Source: Kaistella antarctica (GTDB taxonomy: Bacteria > Bacteroidota > Bacteroidia > Flavobacteriales > Weeksellaceae). Taken from it: 64,000 nucleotides of DNA. The stretch spans positions 124,001 through 188,000 of the forward strand of contig NZ_FOIX01000004.1 of assembly GCF_900109615.1 (NCBI RefSeq), read 5' to 3'. Positions 62,242 to 64,000 of this stretch are shown here, piece after piece; within the stretch, counting starts at the first letter, position 1; each line of letters opens with the position of its first letter. The notes beneath the pieces were generated by a model, which saw nothing but the letters and a program-made list of their open reading frames with translations, did no database searches and was not told where the DNA came from. The translations under genes and the position numbers were made by a program.

Positions 62242-63444
62242 ATGGAAAACTTTGATGCAGCAAACAATATTCAGGACTTACAATATTTCGGCGAATTCGG
62301 CGGCGTAAATCCCTCAATTTCAGATTCTTCAACCTATACTTTTCTCTCGGCGAAAACGATGTTCGATACGTTTGAAGGCAACACGGAAGGTTGCTATTTA
62401 TATTCCCGCCATTCCACGCCGAGCAATCTCTACTTAAGCGAAGCTTTGGCTCAAATGGAAGGAACAGAAAGTGCCAATGTGACAGCGTCGGGCATGGGCG
62501 CGATTACTTCTACCCTGCTTCAACTCTGTAAAAGTGGTGATGAAATAGTTTCCAGCAGAACCATTTACGGTGGCACTTACGCTTTCATGAAGAATTTTCT
62601 TCCCAGCTATCAAATCAAAACTTCCTTTGTAGATATTACCGATTTAGCGCTCGTTGAAAAAGCAATTACCAAGAACACGAAAATACTTTTCTGCGAAACG
62701 GTGAGCAATCCACTTTTAGAAATTGCTGATCTTCGGGAGCTTTCTAAAATCGCTAAAAAGCACAATCTCAAACTTATTGTTGACAATACGTTTTCTCCGT
62801 TATCGATTTCTCCGCAAATGCTCGGAACCGATATTACCATTCATAGTTTAACGAAATTCATCAACGGGAGCAGCGATGCGGTGGCAGGAGTTGTTTGCGC
62901 TTCGACTCAATTTATTAATGATTTAAAAGACGTGAATTCTGGAGCGTGTATGTTACTCGGACCAACCCTTGACAGTTTTCGGGCAGCAAGCATTCTTAAA
63001 AACTTGCGAACACTTCATATCAGAATGAAGAAACATAGTGAAAATGCGCAATATTTAGCAGAACAGTTTGAAAAAGACGGCTTGACCGTGAAATATCCTG
63101 GCTTAAAAAATCACAAACAGCATGAGCTTTACAAAAGCATGATGAATCCAGAATATGGCTTTGGTGGCTTATTGACTTTAGACGTAAAGACCGTTGGGAA
63201 AGCCAATGAACTGATGGAATTAATGCAGCAGGAAAACTTAGGTTATCTGGCAGTAAGTCTTGGTTTTTATAAAACTCTGTTTTCCGCATCGGGAAGTTCG
63301 ACCTCATCTGAAATCCCAGAAGAAGAGCAAAGAGAAATGGGACTTTCCCAAGGATTGATCCGCATGTCTATTGGCTTAGACCACGACATTAAACGAACGT
63401 ATGAAAAAATGAAATGGTGTATGAATGAAGTTGGTGTCTTGTAG
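62242..63444 (+). CDS. PLP-dependent Cys/Met-metabolism enzyme (methionine gamma-lyase type)
   Basis: 400 residues from ATG 62242; a TTG 17 codons upstream opens the frame but is unlikely. Cys/Met metabolism fold: YSRHSTPSNLYL, TASGMGAITSTLL, FCETVSNPLLEIAD, LIVDNTFSP, PLP Lys in IHSLTKFINGSSD, and C-terminal GLIRMSIGLDHDIKRTY. Best match in type is methionine gamma-lyase or a related gamma-/beta-lyase; specificity is not decided by sequence alone. The adjacent Lrp-type regulator and operator support a catabolic role for sulfur amino acids. Confidence 0.88.
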   Translation: MENFDAANNIQDLQYFGEFGGVNPSISDSSTYTFLSAKTMFDTFEGNTEGCYLYSRHSTPSNLYLSEALAQMEGTESANVTASGMGAITSTLLQLCKSGDEIVSSRTIYGGTYAFMKNFLPSYQIKTSFVDITDLALVEKAITKNTKILFCETVSNPLLEIADLRELSKIAKKHNLKLIVDNTFSPLSISPQMLGTDITIHSLTKFINGSSDAVAGVVCASTQFINDLKDVNSGACMLLGPTLDSFRAASILKNLRTLHIRMKKHSENAQYLAEQFEKDGLTVKYPGLKNHKQHELYKSMMNPEYGFGGLLTLDVKTVGKANELMELMQQENLGYLAVSLGFYKTLFSASGSSTSSEIPEEEQREMGLSQGLIRMSIGLDHDIKRTYEKMKWCMNEVGVL

Positions 63445-63470
63445 AGTTTCTAAATGAAATAAATAATTGA

Positions 63471-63497
63471 AAAAAGACTTCTTAACGAGGTCTTTTT
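63471..63497. terminator. Bidirectional Rho-independent terminator
   Basis: 11-bp stem AAAAAGACTTC / GAGGTCTTTTT with one G-T pair and a 5-base loop, between converging genes. Confidence 0.85.
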
Positions 63498-63518
63498 TAT
63501 TTTTGTAAATGAGTTTCT

Positions 63519-64000
63519 TTACTGGTCAAAACCATTGGGATGCTTGCTTTTAATCTCCGTTACGGTTCCCAAAACTTTATCTTTCAACGTATTTTGATAT
63601 GCTTCTAACTTTGCTGAAATTGCTTCATCAGCAGTTCCTAAAATTTTCGCCGCCAAAATCCCAGCATTCATTGCTCCATTGAGTGCCATTGTCGCCACCG
63701 GAATTCCCGATGGCATTTGTAGAATTGATAAAACCGAATCCCAGCCATCGATAGAATTCGAGGATAAAATAGGAACACCAATAACGGGTAAAGTCGTGCA
63801 ACTCGCCACCATTCCAGGTAAATGTGCCGCGCCTCCTGCTCCGGCAATAATTACTTTCAAACCTCGTGACTTTGCCGATTTTGCATAGTCAAACATTCTT
63901 TCTGGCGTGCGGTGTGCTGAAACAACCGTCAATTCGTAAGGAATATCCAACGACTTTAAAAAATCTGAAGCTTGTTCCATAATTGCCAAATCACTCTGAC
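63519..64000 (-). CDS. purE: N5-carboxyaminoimidazole ribonucleotide mutase PurE, partial
   Basis: The 3' 160 codons are in the window; the start lies beyond the right edge, since the frame remains open to 64000 (QSDLAIMEQA, part of the substrate-binding MGSxSD region of PurE). VVSAHRTPERM, GAGGAAHLPGMVAS and LSSNSIDGWDSVLSILQMP are PurE signatures. It interconverts N5-CAIR and CAIR in purine synthesis. Residue lengths and motifs match class I PurE. Confidence 0.93.
   Translation of the reverse strand, partial: QSDLAIMEQASDFLKSLDIPYELTVVSAHRTPERMFDYAKSAKSRGLKVIIAGAGGAAHLPGMVASCTTLPVIGVPILSSNSIDGWDSVLSILQMPSGIPVATMALNGAMNAGILAAKILGTADEAISAKLEAYQNTLKDKVLGTVTEIKSKHPNGFDQ

Noticed and set aside
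1-64000. CRISPR arrays, insertion sequences, tRNA or rRNA genes
   Set aside because: No regularly spaced repeats, transposase motifs with terminal inverted repeats, or cloverleaf/rRNA sequences were recognised by reading both strands.

Overview
The window looks like a chromosome segment of a flavobacterium of the Weeksellaceae (Chryseobacterium/Kaistella/Epilithonimonas group). The DNA is AT-rich, Shine-Dalgarno sequences are absent, promoter -7 boxes follow the Bacteroidota TAnnTTTG pattern, PorT and a type IX secretion (T9SS) C-terminal domain are present, and the contractile-system genes are of the Bacteroidota-only T6SS subtype iii. This placement is inference from protein families and was not checked by a database search.

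Layout. (1) 1-12.6 kb, all minus strand: one end of a T6SS-iii locus, tssB-tssC-clpV-lytic transglycosylase-tssE, then a LysM-like protein, a PAAR-like (DUF4280) spike protein, a two-enzyme peptidoglycan-hydrolase effector candidate, a translationally coupled lipoprotein (candidate immunity), a remnant of a CHAP/NlpC-type hydrolase and a second lipoprotein. Hcp, VgrG, TssF/G/K and TssN-R are not in the window. (2) 13-28.3 kb: a stress-type cluster with an alpha/beta hydrolase, a PA2169-like four-helix protein, a histidine kinase and REC-Crp hybrid regulator, a 51-residue YtxH-like membrane protein, a 2894-residue cyclic beta-1,2-glucan synthase homologue, a coiled-coil protein, and two consecutive frameshifted genes (an eRF1-like tail protein and a ribosome-hibernation HPF/RaiA protein). 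Palindromes of the form TGAY-N4-RTCA lie in the control regions of these genes, which suggests one regulon under the Crp-type regulator. (3) 28.3-39.2 kb: accessory region of lipoproteins, META-domain proteins, a Pr6Pr membrane protein, an SDR, a beta-lactamase-fold hydrolase, a PCMD-domain protein with an in-frame stop, an outer-membrane barrel and HdeD. It contains several gene fragments (SDR tail, Pr6Pr piece, degraded small protein), signs of duplication and decay. (4) 39.5-64 kb: mostly conserved housekeeping genes: ppc, sdhA-sdhB (no sdhC beside them), rny, a 6S-like RNA, zapA and a coiled-coil partner, porT-ubiE, a KASIII-like synthase, alaS, msrA, YceI, an ABC ATPase, esterases including a T9SS cargo, an Lrp regulator divergent from a methionine gamma-lyase-type enzyme with a palindromic operator, and purE running off the right edge.

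How it fits together: the T6SS sheath, recycling ATPase and wall-opening enzyme support a spike that probably carries the wall-degrading effector, and the lipoprotein beside it would protect the producer's periplasm. The kinase/regulator cluster probably adjusts envelope glucan, ribosome hibernation and membrane proteins under stress. The 6S-like RNA between zapA and rny is the only clear RNA gene; no tRNA, rRNA, CRISPR array or insertion sequence was seen.
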